NCBI RefSeq assembly: GCF_017676385.1
Contig: NZ_JAFFZN010000024.1
Location: 62,001-126,000, forward strand
Origin: Streptomyces spirodelae
GTDB taxonomy: Bacteria; Actinomycetota; Actinomycetes; Streptomycetales; Streptomycetaceae
Direction of reading: 5' to 3'
Length of the DNA: 64,000 nt
In this document: in pieces, positions 51,288 to 58,970 of the stretch
Position numbering within the stretch: position 1 is the stretch's first letter
How the letters are laid out: each line of letters opens with the position of its first letter
The notes under the pieces: generated by a model
The model's database searches: none
Told to the model about the DNA's origin: nothing
Seen by the model: the letters and a program-made list of their open reading frames with translations, nothing else
Translations under genes and position numbers: made by a program

Positions 51288-51553
51288 AGTACGCGTTCCG
51301 GTTCACCACAGCGGCACAGCGGCAGCTCCGGGCCATCGACCGCCCCGAAGCCATGCGTATCCTGACCGCGTTGACCGCTCTCGGCGACGATCCGTACCGT
51401 GAGGACGCCGACATCAAGAAGCTCAACGGTCCCTCGGATCTCTACCGGCTCCGAGTCGGCAACTACAGGGTCGCGTACCAGATCAACGACGGTGAACTTG
51501 TCATCCTTGTCGTCAAGGTGGGCGACCGGCGGGACGTCTACCGCAACCTGTAG
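51284..51553 (+). CDS. RelE/ParE-family toxin
   Basis: The protein has 89 residues. It has the RelE fold signature: FRFTTAAQRQLRAIDRPEAMRI at the start, KKLNGPSDLYRLRVGNYRVAYQI in the middle and VVKVGDRRDVYRNL at the end. Conserved Arg and Tyr residues (R55, R57, Y61, R80) fit RelE-type mRNA interferases, which cut ribosome-bound mRNA. The GTG start is coupled to the antitoxin stop. The pair is a type II module between mazG and ppx. Confidence 0.92.
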   Translation: MKYAFRFTTAAQRQLRAIDRPEAMRILTALTALGDDPYREDADIKKLNGPSDLYRLRVGNYRVAYQINDGELVILVVKVGDRRDVYRNL

Positions 51554-51565
51554 CGTCCCCTCCTC

Positions 51566-52552
51566 CTACCGCTCGTCGAGTGCCGTATGGAACGCGATGC
51601 CGTCGAGGATGTCGTGTTCGCTGACCACGACTTCCTCGGCGCCGAGCCGTTCCATGATCGTCAGCAGGACCAGGGCGCCGGCGTTGATGACGTCGACGCG
51701 GCCCGGGTGCATGACCGGGATGGCGGCGCGCTCGTCGTGGGTCGCGGACAGCAGGCGCTCGGTCAGTTCCCTTATCCGGTGGAGCGGTACGCGGGTGTGG
51801 TGGATGCGGGACGAGTCGTAGGCGTCCAGGTCCAGCGCGATACCCCCCAAGGTGGTGACGGTTCCCGCCAGGCCCACCAGGGTGCGGGCGCGCTCCAGCG
51901 GTACCGTGCGGGCCACCTCGTCCAGCGCCGCCGACACGTCGGCGCGGACCGCGTCCACCTGGGCCGCGGTCGGGGTCTCGGTGAGCGCGCCGTCCACGGT
52001 GAGATGGCGCTCGGTCAGCCGCACGCAGCCGATGTCCACACTGCGGGCCGCCTCGACGCTCTCGGCGCCCAGCACGAACTCGGTGGAGCCGCCGCCGATG
52101 TCCACCACCAGGTAGGGCGGTGCGAAGGTGCCGGCGGCCAGCTCCTTGGTCGCGCCGGTGAAGGAGAAGTCCGCCTCCTGGTCACCCGTGATCACCTCGG
52201 GTTCCACGCCGAGGATGTCCAGCACGCCGCTGACGAACTCGTCCCGGTTCTCCGCGTCACGGGACGCGGAGGTGGCGATGAAACGGGTCCGCTCGGGCGG
52301 CACCCCGAAGGAGGCGATGACCTCGGCGTACCGTCGGCACGCCGCGAACGTCCGCTCCAGCGCCTCGGGCGCCAGCCGCCCCGTGCGGTCCACGCCCTGC
52401 CCCAGCCGGACGATCTCCATCCGGCGGTCCAGGTCCGTCAGGGTGCCCGTTTCCCCCGCGCCGGAGGCGCTGTCGGACACAGTGAGGTCCGCCACCAGCA
52501 GGCGGATGGAGTTGGTGCCGCAGTCGATCGCGGCGACTCGGCTCGTCGTCAT
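51566..52552 (-). CDS. ppx: Exopolyphosphatase (Ppx/GppA family)
   Basis: The protein has 328 residues of the sugar-kinase/actin-like fold. It shows AAIDCGTNSIRLLVAD with the phosphate loop, EVITGDQEADFSFTGA, YLVVDIGGGSTEFVLG, and VGLAGTVTTLGGIAL. It hydrolyses polyphosphate and/or the guanosine pentaphosphate alarmone. ATG 52552 overlaps the preceding DUF501 stop (ATGA), so translation is coupled. It is last in the series eno, ftsB-like, DUF501, ppx. Confidence 0.93.
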   Translation of the reverse strand: MTTSRVAAIDCGTNSIRLLVADLTVSDSASGAGETGTLTDLDRRMEIVRLGQGVDRTGRLAPEALERTFAACRRYAEVIASFGVPPERTRFIATSASRDAENRDEFVSGVLDILGVEPEVITGDQEADFSFTGATKELAAGTFAPPYLVVDIGGGSTEFVLGAESVEAARSVDIGCVRLTERHLTVDGALTETPTAAQVDAVRADVSAALDEVARTVPLERARTLVGLAGTVTTLGGIALDLDAYDSSRIHHTRVPLHRIRELTERLLSATHDERAAIPVMHPGRVDVINAGALVLLTIMERLGAEEVVVSEHDILDGIAFHTALDER

Positions 52553-53088
52553 GCCTGTCCGTCCTCGCTCTCCTCGGGCACCGTCACGCACGGGCCCTTG
52601 CGCCACCACTCGGGCAGCATCGCCAGCGCCTCGTCACCCAGCGGGTTGACGCCGGGGCCCGCCACCAGCGAGTGCGCGACCAGTACGTGCAGGCATTTGA
52701 CCCGGTCGGGCATCCCGCCCGCGCTCGGGAAGCCCACCAGCTCCTCGATGGCATCACGGCGCGCCAGATAGTCCTCGTGCGCGGCGCGGTAGGCGTCGGC
52801 CAGCTCCGTGTCCTCGGCGAGCCGCGCCGTCATCTCCTTCATCACCCCGTCCGCCTCCAGCGTTCCGATGGCGGAGGCGGCGCGCGGGCACGTCAGGTAG
52901 TACGTGGTGGGGAACGGCGTACCGTCCTCCAGCCGGGGCGCCGTCTCCACCACGTCGGGCAGCCCGCAGGGGCACCGGTGGGCGATGGCGCGCAGCCCGC
53001 GCGGCGGGCGGCCGAGCTGCTCCTTGAAGGCGGCGATGTCCGCGCCGGTGGGCGGCGTCGGCTCGGTCCGTGGCGGTGGGGTTTCCAT
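52549..53088 (-). CDS. DUF501 family protein
   Basis: The protein has 179 residues from the ATG before ETPPPRTEP. The family motifs are ADIAAFKEQLGRPPRGLRAIAHRCPCGLPDVVET, FPTTYYLTCPRAASAIGTLEADGVM, and GMPDRVKCLHVLVAHSLVAGPGVNPLGDEAL. Cys and His residues (HRCPCG, TCP, KCLH) could bind a metal. DUF501 genes lie between eno/ftsB and ppx across actinobacteria, so a cell-envelope or growth role is likely, but it is undefined. The frame is open into a homopurine tract upstream, which I exclude. Confidence 0.88.
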   Translation of the reverse strand: METPPPRTEPTPPTGADIAAFKEQLGRPPRGLRAIAHRCPCGLPDVVETAPRLEDGTPFPTTYYLTCPRAASAIGTLEADGVMKEMTARLAEDTELADAYRAAHEDYLARRDAIEELVGFPSAGGMPDRVKCLHVLVAHSLVAGPGVNPLGDEALAMLPEWWRKGPCVTVPEESEDGQA

Positions 53089-53121
53089 GGGTGGGGTGCT
53101 CGTCGCTTCGCTTCGGTCGTC

Positions 53122-53197
53122 GGGGAAAGGGGAGGGAGGTGGAAAGGGAGAGGGAGGGAAGGGACGGGAGGGAGAAGGGGGAGGGGGAGGGCGGCGG
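53122..53197 (+). other. Near-pure G/A tract of about 75 bp
   Basis: From 53122 almost every base on the plus strand is G or A, with many GGG/GGGG runs; only a T near 53140 and a C near 53165 break the pattern. It lies between the FtsB-like and DUF501 genes. It could form G-quadruplexes or triplex DNA on the template strand of the operon. Confidence 0.85.
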
Positions 53198-53198
53198 G

Positions 53199-53675
53199 CT
53201 ACTCGGCCCGGTCCGCGCTGTCCGCCCCGTCCCACAGTTTCTGGTACCAGGCCCGGTCGGCGGGCCCGTGGGGGCGGGGGCGGCGTACGTCAGCCGTGCC
53301 GTCCCGCACGATGTAGCCGGTCTCGCCGGGCCGTACGAAGTGCAGATGCGCCCGGGCCTGCTGCTCCACGTACGCGGGGTCCTGCCAGCGCGCCCGCTGC
53401 TCGCGGAGCCGTTCGACCGCGGCCCGCGCGTGCTCGGCCTGCTCGCGCTGGTCGGCGATCTCGGAGCGCTGCGTGACGTACTGCCGCGTCGGGTAGGCGA
53501 GCGCCACAACGAGGGAGCACAGCACCAGGGCCAGCAGCGCGGCCCGGCCGGTGAGCCGACCCTTGCGCGGGGTGCGTACCGTCCTGCCCTGCGCCCGGTA
53601 GACCCGCTCGGCTGCCTGGGCGCCGAGGGCGCGCAGTCGCGTCGCGGTGGAGAAACGGTCCCGGTCCGCTCCCAT
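53199..53675 (-). CDS. FtsB/DivIC-family septum formation protein
   Basis: This 158-residue bitopic membrane protein has a basic N-terminus (RTVRTPRKGRL), one transmembrane helix (AALLALVLCSLVVALAYPT), then an extracellular coiled coil (EIADQREQAEHARAAVERLREQRARW) and the FtsB/DivIC-type DPAYVEQQARAHLHFVRPGETGYIV. In Streptomyces DivIC acts with FtsL in sporulation septation. ATG follows GAGGGAGAGG. It is encoded just after eno, the conserved actinobacterial order. The C-terminal tail is polar. Confidence 0.9.
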   Translation of the reverse strand: MGADRDRFSTATRLRALGAQAAERVYRAQGRTVRTPRKGRLTGRAALLALVLCSLVVALAYPTRQYVTQRSEIADQREQAEHARAAVERLREQRARWQDPAYVEQQARAHLHFVRPGETGYIVRDGTADVRRPRPHGPADRAWYQKLWDGADSADRAE

Positions 53676-53710
53676 ACCTCTCCCTCGTGTCCCTCGCGGG
53701 TGGACACCTG

Positions 53711-53750
53711 CGGTGCCGTACCCCCTCGGTCACGAGGGGGTACGGCACCG
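53711..53750 (-). terminator. Perfect 18-bp hairpin after eno
   Basis: CGGTGCCGTACCCCCTCG and its exact complement flank a 4-base loop. It lies just beyond the eno stop and before the FtsB-like start, so it probably limits readthrough from eno. Confidence 0.85.
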
Positions 53751-53766
53751 TGAGCCGGCCGACTGC

Positions 53767-55047
53767 TCAGCGCTTGTAGCGGGGGAACGCCGAACGGCCG
53801 GCGTAGACCGCCGCGTCGTCCAGGATCTCCTCGATGCGCAGCAGCTGGTTGTACTTGGCGACGCGCTCGGAGCGGGCCGGGGCGCCCGACTTGATCTGGC
53901 CGCAGTTGACCGCGACGGCCAGGTCGGCGATGGTCACGTCCTCGGTCTCGCCGGAGCGGTGCGACATCATGCACTTGAAGCCGTTGCGCTGCGCCAGCTC
54001 GACCGCGTCCAGCGTCTCGGTCAGCGAGCCGATCTGGTTGACCTTGACGAGCAGCGCGTTGGCGCTGCCCTCCTCGATGCCGCGGGCCAGCCGCTCGGGG
54101 TTGGTGACGAACAGGTCGTCGCCCACCAGCTGCACCTTGTCGCCCAGCTTGTCGGTGATGGTCTTCCAGCCCGCCCAGTCGTCCTCGAACAGCGGGTCCT
54201 CGATGGAGACCAGCGGGTAGTCGGTGACGAGCTGCTCGTAGTACTCGGTCATCTCGGCGGCCGAGCGCTTCTGGCCCTCGAAGGCGTAGACGCCCTCCTC
54301 GTAGAACTCGGAGGCGGCCACGTCCAGCGCCAGCGCGATGTCCTGGCCGGCGTTGTAACCGGCCTTCTGGATGGCCTCGATGATCAGGTCGAGGGCCTCG
54401 CGGTTCGAGCCGAGGTTGGGCGCGAAACCGCCCTCGTCGCCCAGGCCCGTGGCCAGACCGCGCTCCTTGAGCACGCCCTTGAGCGCGTGGTAGACCTCGG
54501 CGCCCCAGCGCAGCGCCTCGGAGAACGACTCGGCGCCGATCGGCGCGATCATGAACTCCTGGATGTCGACGTTCGAGTCCGCGTGGGAGCCGCCGTTGAG
54601 GATGTTCATCATCGGCACCGGCAGCTGGTGCGCGTTCGGGCCGCCCAGGTAGCGGAAGAGCGGCAGGTCGGACGCCTCGGAGGCGGCGTGCGCGACGGCG
54701 AGTGAGACGCCGAGGATGGCGTTGGCCCCCAGGGAGGACTTGTCGGCCGTGGCGTCCAGGTCGAACATCGCCTGGTCGATCAGGCGCTGCTCGGTGGCGT
54801 CGTAGCCGACCAGCTCGGGGCCGATCTGCTCGATGACGGCGAGGACGGCCTTCTCGACGCCCTTCCCGTTGTAGCGCGCGGCGTCACCGTCGCGCAGTTC
54901 GAGCGCCTCGAAGGCGCCGGTCGAGGCGCCGGACGGCACGGCAGCACGGCCGGTGCTGCCGTCGTCGAGGCCGACCTCGACCTCGACGGTGGGGTTGCCT
55001 CGCGAGTCGAGGATCTCGCGGGCTACGACGACGTCGATGGACGGCAC
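53767..55047 (-). CDS. eno: Enolase
   Basis: Enolase (426 residues) converts 2-phosphoglycerate to phosphoenolpyruvate in glycolysis. It has the family length and motifs: EILDSRGNPTVEVEV, PSGASTGAFEALELRDGD, GDEGGFAPNL, SIEDPLFEDDWAGW, LLVKVNQIGSLTETLDA and SHRSGETEDVTIADLAVA with the catalytic Glu/Lys and Mg-binding acidic residues. GTG start with AAGGAG upstream. It is the first gene of a minus-strand series continuing to the FtsB-like protein, DUF501 and ppx. Confidence 0.98.
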   Translation of the reverse strand: MPSIDVVVAREILDSRGNPTVEVEVGLDDGSTGRAAVPSGASTGAFEALELRDGDAARYNGKGVEKAVLAVIEQIGPELVGYDATEQRLIDQAMFDLDATADKSSLGANAILGVSLAVAHAASEASDLPLFRYLGGPNAHQLPVPMMNILNGGSHADSNVDIQEFMIAPIGAESFSEALRWGAEVYHALKGVLKERGLATGLGDEGGFAPNLGSNREALDLIIEAIQKAGYNAGQDIALALDVAASEFYEEGVYAFEGQKRSAAEMTEYYEQLVTDYPLVSIEDPLFEDDWAGWKTITDKLGDKVQLVGDDLFVTNPERLARGIEEGSANALLVKVNQIGSLTETLDAVELAQRNGFKCMMSHRSGETEDVTIADLAVAVNCGQIKSGAPARSERVAKYNQLLRIEEILDDAAVYAGRSAFPRYKR

Positions 55048-55182
55048 GAGGTTTCTCCTTCGTCTGGGACGACTTTCTCCGCCCCGAGCCTAACCGTCCC
55101 ACCCAGCGCGCCCACGCGGCTGTCCCATTTCCTCCCCGGGTGTCCCACCCCGGGGCCCGTCCCGGACCCGGCGCGAGCGCGG

Positions 55183-56274
55183 TTACAGCGTCAGGTGCTG
55201 GCCCGGGCGGATGAGGTCGGGGTCGTCGCCGATCGTCTCGCGGTTGCGCTCGTAGAGCTCGGCCCAACCGCCCGCGACCTCGTGCTGCGCGGCGATCCGG
55301 GTCAGCGAGTCGCCGGCCCGTACGGTGACCCGGTGCTTGCCGCCACCCTCGCGGGCCCGGTCGCGGTCGCCGCCGCGGGAGGCCCGGTCGTCCTCGGCGG
55401 GGCTGCCACGGTGCTTGCCCTTACCGGACTTCCCGGACTCCTTGGGCGCATCGGTCTCATCGGACTCATCGGGCGGGGAGTTGAGCCGGTCCGGGCTCGA
55501 CGGGCCGAGGTTCGACCAGCTGGAGGAGTCCGAACCGGACTCGTCGTCCTCGGCCGGGCCGGAGTCGGAGTCGCCACCGGACGGCGGGCGCGGCGACGTA
55601 CTCGACCCGTCCCCGGGAGTGTCGGACTCCTCGCCGGAGGGCTGCTCGCCCGCGCTGTCGCCCGGCTCCGCACCGGGGGACGGCTCCGTGTCCGGCGAGC
55701 CCTTGCCGGGCTTGCTGGGCTTATCGGACTTGTCAGGCTCGCCGGTTCCACCGGGCTTCCCCGAGTCGTCGGGGCGCGCGGACTGCTCCGGCTTGCCCGT
55801 CTCCTGCGACGGGGATGCGGACGGGGACTCGGACGGCGAGGGGGTCTCGGACGGCGACTGGGAGGGCTTCTGGTCCGGCGTCGCGTCCGGCCCCTGACCG
55901 AGGCCGGGCACCTTCAGGCCGCTTCCGCAGTGCGGGAACGCGTGGGGCCCCTCGGCTTCGAGGATCTTCTCGCCGATGGCTATCTGCTCGCTCCGGCTGG
56001 CCAGGTCGGGACGCTCGGCGTACATCGTCCCGCCGTAGTACTTCCAGGTGTCCAGGTCCAACTGGAGCCCGCCGTAGTAGCCGTTGGCGTCGTTCGCGCT
56101 CCAGGCGCCGCCGCTCTCGCAGTCCGCTACGCGGTCCCAGGTCCCGGCGTCGGCGGCGTGCGCGCCGGTGGCGCCGAGCAGCGGGAGGGCGATTCCGGCA
56201 CCTGTGACCCCGGCGGCGACGAAGAGAGCGGGGGCCTGGCGAGGGCGGCGATGCCGACCGTTACCGGAGAGCAT
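55183..56274 (-). CDS. Resuscitation-promoting-factor-like (Rpf) wall hydrolase with LysM
   Basis: The protein has 363 residues. A signal peptide ends near AHA-ADA. The Rpf transglycosylase-like domain follows (TWDRVADCESGGAWSANDANGYYGGLQL with catalytic Glu53, ending at FPHCGSG). Then come about 190 residues of Pro/Ser/Asp/Glu-rich linker and a C-terminal LysM motif (RVTVRAGDSLTRIAAQHEV to LIRPGQHLTL) that binds peptidoglycan. Such proteins cleave peptidoglycan during spore germination. ATG 56274 has GAGAGG upstream. The leader has two repeats of CCGAAGTCGGTGAC. S. coelicolor RpfA is reported to be under a c-di-AMP riboswitch; I could not recognise one here. Confidence 0.88.
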   Translation of the reverse strand: MLSGNGRHRRPRQAPALFVAAGVTGAGIALPLLGATGAHAADAGTWDRVADCESGGAWSANDANGYYGGLQLDLDTWKYYGGTMYAERPDLASRSEQIAIGEKILEAEGPHAFPHCGSGLKVPGLGQGPDATPDQKPSQSPSETPSPSESPSASPSQETGKPEQSARPDDSGKPGGTGEPDKSDKPSKPGKGSPDTEPSPGAEPGDSAGEQPSGEESDTPGDGSSTSPRPPSGGDSDSGPAEDDESGSDSSSWSNLGPSSPDRLNSPPDESDETDAPKESGKSGKGKHRGSPAEDDRASRGGDRDRAREGGGKHRVTVRAGDSLTRIAAQHEVAGGWAELYERNRETIGDDPDLIRPGQHLTL

Positions 56275-56310
56275 GGGTGACCTCTCGTGGGGGACAAGCG
56301 TGACGAACGA

Positions 56311-56350
56311 CCGAAGTCGGTGACGACGGCCGAGGGCCGAAGTCGGTGAC
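56311..56350 (-). promoter_or_regulatory. Two direct 14-bp repeats in the Rpf leader
   Basis: CCGAAGTCGGTGAC occurs at 56311-56324 and 56337-56350, 12 bases apart, 37-76 bp upstream of the start. Each copy contains the small inverted repeat CCGA-AG-TCGG, so each can form a short hairpin or be a dimer half-site. Confidence 0.6.
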
Positions 56351-56450
56351 CGAACGTAGCTGTGAATGCCGACAGTCACAAGCCAATGTCGTACACATCA
56401 CGCGGCGGTCACATAAGTGATGCTCCGTCACATTGCCCGCACGGTTCGGG

Positions 56451-57758
56451 TCACCGGTGGTCGGCCGCGGTGAACTCCACCGGCAGCGAGCGCAGCCCGC
56501 GCATGATGAGTCCCCCGCGCCACCGCAGCTCGTCCGGGGCGGCCGCCAGCCGCAGATCCGGGAGCCGGTGCAACAGCGTGGCGAGCGCCGTCTGTCCCTC
56601 CAGCCGGGCGAGCGGCGCGCCCAGGCAGTAGTGGATGCCGTGCCCGTATCCGAGGTGCTGGTTGTCCCGGCGGGTGAGGTCCAGGGCGTCCGGCTCGGCG
56701 AACTTGGCCGGGTCGCGGTCGGCCGCCGCGAGGACGACCAGCACCGGCTCGCCCTCCCGCACCAGCTGTCCGCCGAGGGTCAGCTCGCGGGTGGCGAACC
56801 GCCAGGTCGCCATCTCGACCGGCCCGTCGTAGCGCAGCAGTTCCTCCACGGCGCCGGCCAGCAGCCCTTCGTCCCCCTCCGCGACAGCCCGCTGGAGGAC
56901 GGCGCGCTGCCCGGGGTGGCGCAGCAGCGCGTATGTGCCGTTCCCGATCAGGTTGACGGTGGTCTCGAATCCGGCGAACAGCAGGATGAACGCCATCGCG
57001 GCCGCCTCGTTCTCGGTGAGGTGCTCGCCGTGGTCGGAGGCGTGGATGAGGCCGGAGATGAGGTCGTCGGCGCCCTGTTCGCGGGCCAGCTCGGCGCGCT
57101 TGCGGTGGATCAGCTCCGCGAGATAGCCGCGCATCCGCTTGACCGCGCGGCCCACACCGCCGCGCGGACTGCCCGGCTGATGCAGCATCATGCCCGCCCA
57201 GGTATGGAAGTCCTCCTGGTCCTCGCGCGGTACGCCGAGCATCTCGCAGATGGCGTAGATCGGCAGCGGAAAGGCGTACTCGTGGATGAGGTCGGCCTCG
57301 CCGCGCGCCGCGAAGGAGTCGATGAGTCCGTCCGCGAGTTCCCGTACCCGGGGTGCGAAGGCGGCGACCCGGCGCGGAGTGAACGCCTTGGACACCAGCC
57401 GGCGCAGCCTGGTGTGGTCCGGCGGGTCGATGTTGAGCAGATGCGTCATCAGGTTCGCGCTGCGCTCGCCCGGAATGCCGACCTTGCCCTTGCCGTGCGC
57501 GCTCTGCTCGCCGTGGTGGTGCGGGTTCTTGCTCAGCCGCGGGTCGGCCAGCGCCTGCCGCGCGTCGGCGTACCGGGTCACCAGCCACGCCTCCACCCCG
57601 CTGGGCAGCCGGGTCCTGCGCACCGGAGCGTGCTCGCGCAGCCAGGCGTAGGCGGGGTAGGGGTCGGCGGCGAACCGCCAGTCGAACAGGGGCGGCATGG
57701 GCGGCGGGGACGCGGGCCCGGAGCCGGGCGCGTGATCGTTCGGGTGGTGCACGTCCAC
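56451..57758 (-). CDS. Cytochrome P450
   Basis: This 435-residue soluble bacterial P450 catalyses oxygen insertion with an external redox chain. Helix I reads LLFAGFETTVN, the ExxR element lies in EELLRY, and the haem loop is GYGHGIHYCLG with Cys378 as ligand. An early region ADPYPAYAWLREHAPV is typical for actinobacterial P450s. No ferredoxin gene or biosynthetic cluster is adjacent, so the substrate is unknown. GTG start. Confidence 0.95.
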   Translation of the reverse strand: MDVHHPNDHAPGSGPASPPPMPPLFDWRFAADPYPAYAWLREHAPVRRTRLPSGVEAWLVTRYADARQALADPRLSKNPHHHGEQSAHGKGKVGIPGERSANLMTHLLNIDPPDHTRLRRLVSKAFTPRRVAAFAPRVRELADGLIDSFAARGEADLIHEYAFPLPIYAICEMLGVPREDQEDFHTWAGMMLHQPGSPRGGVGRAVKRMRGYLAELIHRKRAELAREQGADDLISGLIHASDHGEHLTENEAAAMAFILLFAGFETTVNLIGNGTYALLRHPGQRAVLQRAVAEGDEGLLAGAVEELLRYDGPVEMATWRFATRELTLGGQLVREGEPVLVVLAAADRDPAKFAEPDALDLTRRDNQHLGYGHGIHYCLGAPLARLEGQTALATLLHRLPDLRLAAAPDELRWRGGLIMRGLRSLPVEFTAADHR

Positions 57759-57806
57759 GACGGTATGCGCCGGGCGCGGCGCGGGCTCGGCCCGGGCGGC
57801 GCGCGC

Positions 57807-58505
57807 TCAGTCCGGTACGCCTGCCGGGGCGCGCTCCAGCCAGCCGGTGGTGATCAGGTACTGGCCCAGCAGGTACCCCGCCATGATCAGCACCTCCTGG
57901 GAGGGGAACTCGTGCCCCGCTGCCTGGAGTCCGATCAGCGCGTCCGAGGCGATGAACGCCAGCGCCCCGGCGGCGACCTTGCCCCCGACGCCGAGCGCCG
58001 CCGCACCCATCGCGGTGAGCGCGAGGCTGTAGCCCGCGACCGGGAGGCGCAGCCGGCGCTCCAGCGTGGGCGCCAACGCCGCGTTGACCACGCCCCAGGC
58101 GGCGAACGCGGCCGCCGCGCGTTTCGGCCGGGCCCGCAGTCCCCGTACGGCGCCGAGCTGTGCCGTCATGCCCGCGGTGTAGCTGACCTGGGTACCGAGG
58201 AAGGCGGCCATGCCGGTCAGCAGCGCGCGGTGGTGGCGGTCCCACAGCAGTGCGGTGTCACCCGCGGTGGCACAGGCGAGCCCGGCCAGCAGCGCTGCGG
58301 GCGGGCGTCCGGGCTGTGCGGGGTGGCGGGGGTGCGCCGGGCGGCGGGGACGCGCCGAGAGGTGCCGGGCGTGTGCGGCGAGCGCGGGCATGAGGAAGGG
58401 CTTCGCCGCGCGGGCGGGGCCCCTCGGGGCCTTCGCTGTGGCGTAGAGGTCCGCGGCGGCCAGCGCGGCGAACGTTGCGAGGCTCCTGCCCTTGGTGAGC
58501 GCCAT
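57807..58505 (-). CDS. YhhN/TMEM86-type lysoplasmalogenase-like membrane protein
   Basis: The protein has 232 residues with about seven hydrophobic helices (FAALAAADLYATA, ALLAGLACATAGDTALLW, LLTGMAAFLGTQVSYTAGM, VAGYSLALTAMGAAALG, GALAFIASDALIGLQA, VLIMAGYLLGQYLITTG). The pattern GDTALLW and ASDALIG with acidic residues in helices matches the YhhN family. An Arg/Pro/His-rich loop (RHLSARPRRPAHPRHP) is unusual. ATG 58505 has TTGACG and TAACAC elements 16 bp apart just upstream, perhaps its promoter. Enzyme activity is inferred from the family. Confidence 0.8.
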   Translation of the reverse strand: MALTKGRSLATFAALAAADLYATAKAPRGPARAAKPFLMPALAAHARHLSARPRRPAHPRHPAQPGRPPAALLAGLACATAGDTALLWDRHHRALLTGMAAFLGTQVSYTAGMTAQLGAVRGLRARPKRAAAAFAAWGVVNAALAPTLERRLRLPVAGYSLALTAMGAAALGVGGKVAAGALAFIASDALIGLQAAGHEFPSQEVLIMAGYLLGQYLITTGWLERAPAGVPD

Positions 58506-58659
58506 CCGGGCAGTGTTACCGCAGAGTAGGGTGTCGTCAACCCCGGCGCCCGGGTACCGGCGAGAGGCGCCGAACGCTCTCACTTGAGCGGGGTGTCTCT
58601 CCACTGATAGACCTTGAAGGGCCTCACAAGGGCCTTGCGAACGCACCGGCGCACCAGTT

Positions 58660-58677
58660 TCGTGAAATGTTTCACAT
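58660..58677. promoter_or_regulatory. Rex-like operator (upstream site)
   Basis: TCGTGAAATGTTTCACAT carries the perfect inverted core GTGAAATGTTTCAC and closely follows the Rex consensus TTGTGAANNNNTTCACAA. It is 293 bp upstream of the ndh start. A weaker relative lies at 58612-58629 (CCTTGAAGGGCCTCACAA). Confidence 0.7.
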
Positions 58678-58918
58678 GAGAAAGTGCCCGGTGAGCCCCG
58701 GTTTTGACTCGGAAGACGGGGTGGAAGGCGGCGTTCCGGATGTGCTCCCGGCGCCCAGGACGCACACGGTCCGTCCCCCGTCACGCGGTTCACCCGCCGC
58801 CTCGTCGATCCCCGCAGCTCAAAAGCTGTGTCAACGGCTCACGGCGGTCAGTGGTTCCGGCATCGCCCTGTGGGCTCGATCACGGGGCGGCGGAGTGTAG
58901 CAGAGGGTGTGGTGATGC

Positions 58919-58936
58919 TTGTGAAGGCCCTCACGA
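58919..58936. promoter_or_regulatory. Rex-like operator (start-proximal site)
   Basis: TTGTGAAGGCCCTCACGA has one perfect Rex half-site (TTGTGAA) and one matching at 5 of 7 positions. It is 34 bp before the ndh ATG, a position suited to blocking transcription. Confidence 0.65.
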
Positions 58937-58970
58937 AGTGACCCCCACCGGTGGGTGGATACTCGATTTC

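Larger units (their letters stand above)
58506..58970. other. 465-bp control region between the YhhN-family gene and ndh
   Basis: No gene was recognised. The stretch holds a probable promoter for the YhhN-family gene at its left end and three Rex-like sites (58612-58629, 58660-58677, 58919-58936) before ndh. A longer frame in phase with ndh covers part of it, but its composition and lack of an RBS suggest it is not translated. Confidence 0.6.

Noticed and set aside
53089..53235. N-terminal extension of the DUF501 protein through the homopurine tract
   Set aside because: It would encode a Pro/Ser/Phe repeat from the G/A tract and overlap the FtsB-like gene; the family begins after 53088.
56275..56450. 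c-di-AMP (ydaO-type) riboswitch before the Rpf gene
   Set aside because: Expected from S. coelicolor rpfA, but the leader is short and I could not match the conserved riboswitch core; only direct repeats are visible.
58704..58970. N-terminal extension of ndh
   Set aside because: The frame is open, but its composition is unlike a protein, it covers a Rex-like site, and NDH-2 homology begins at 58971.
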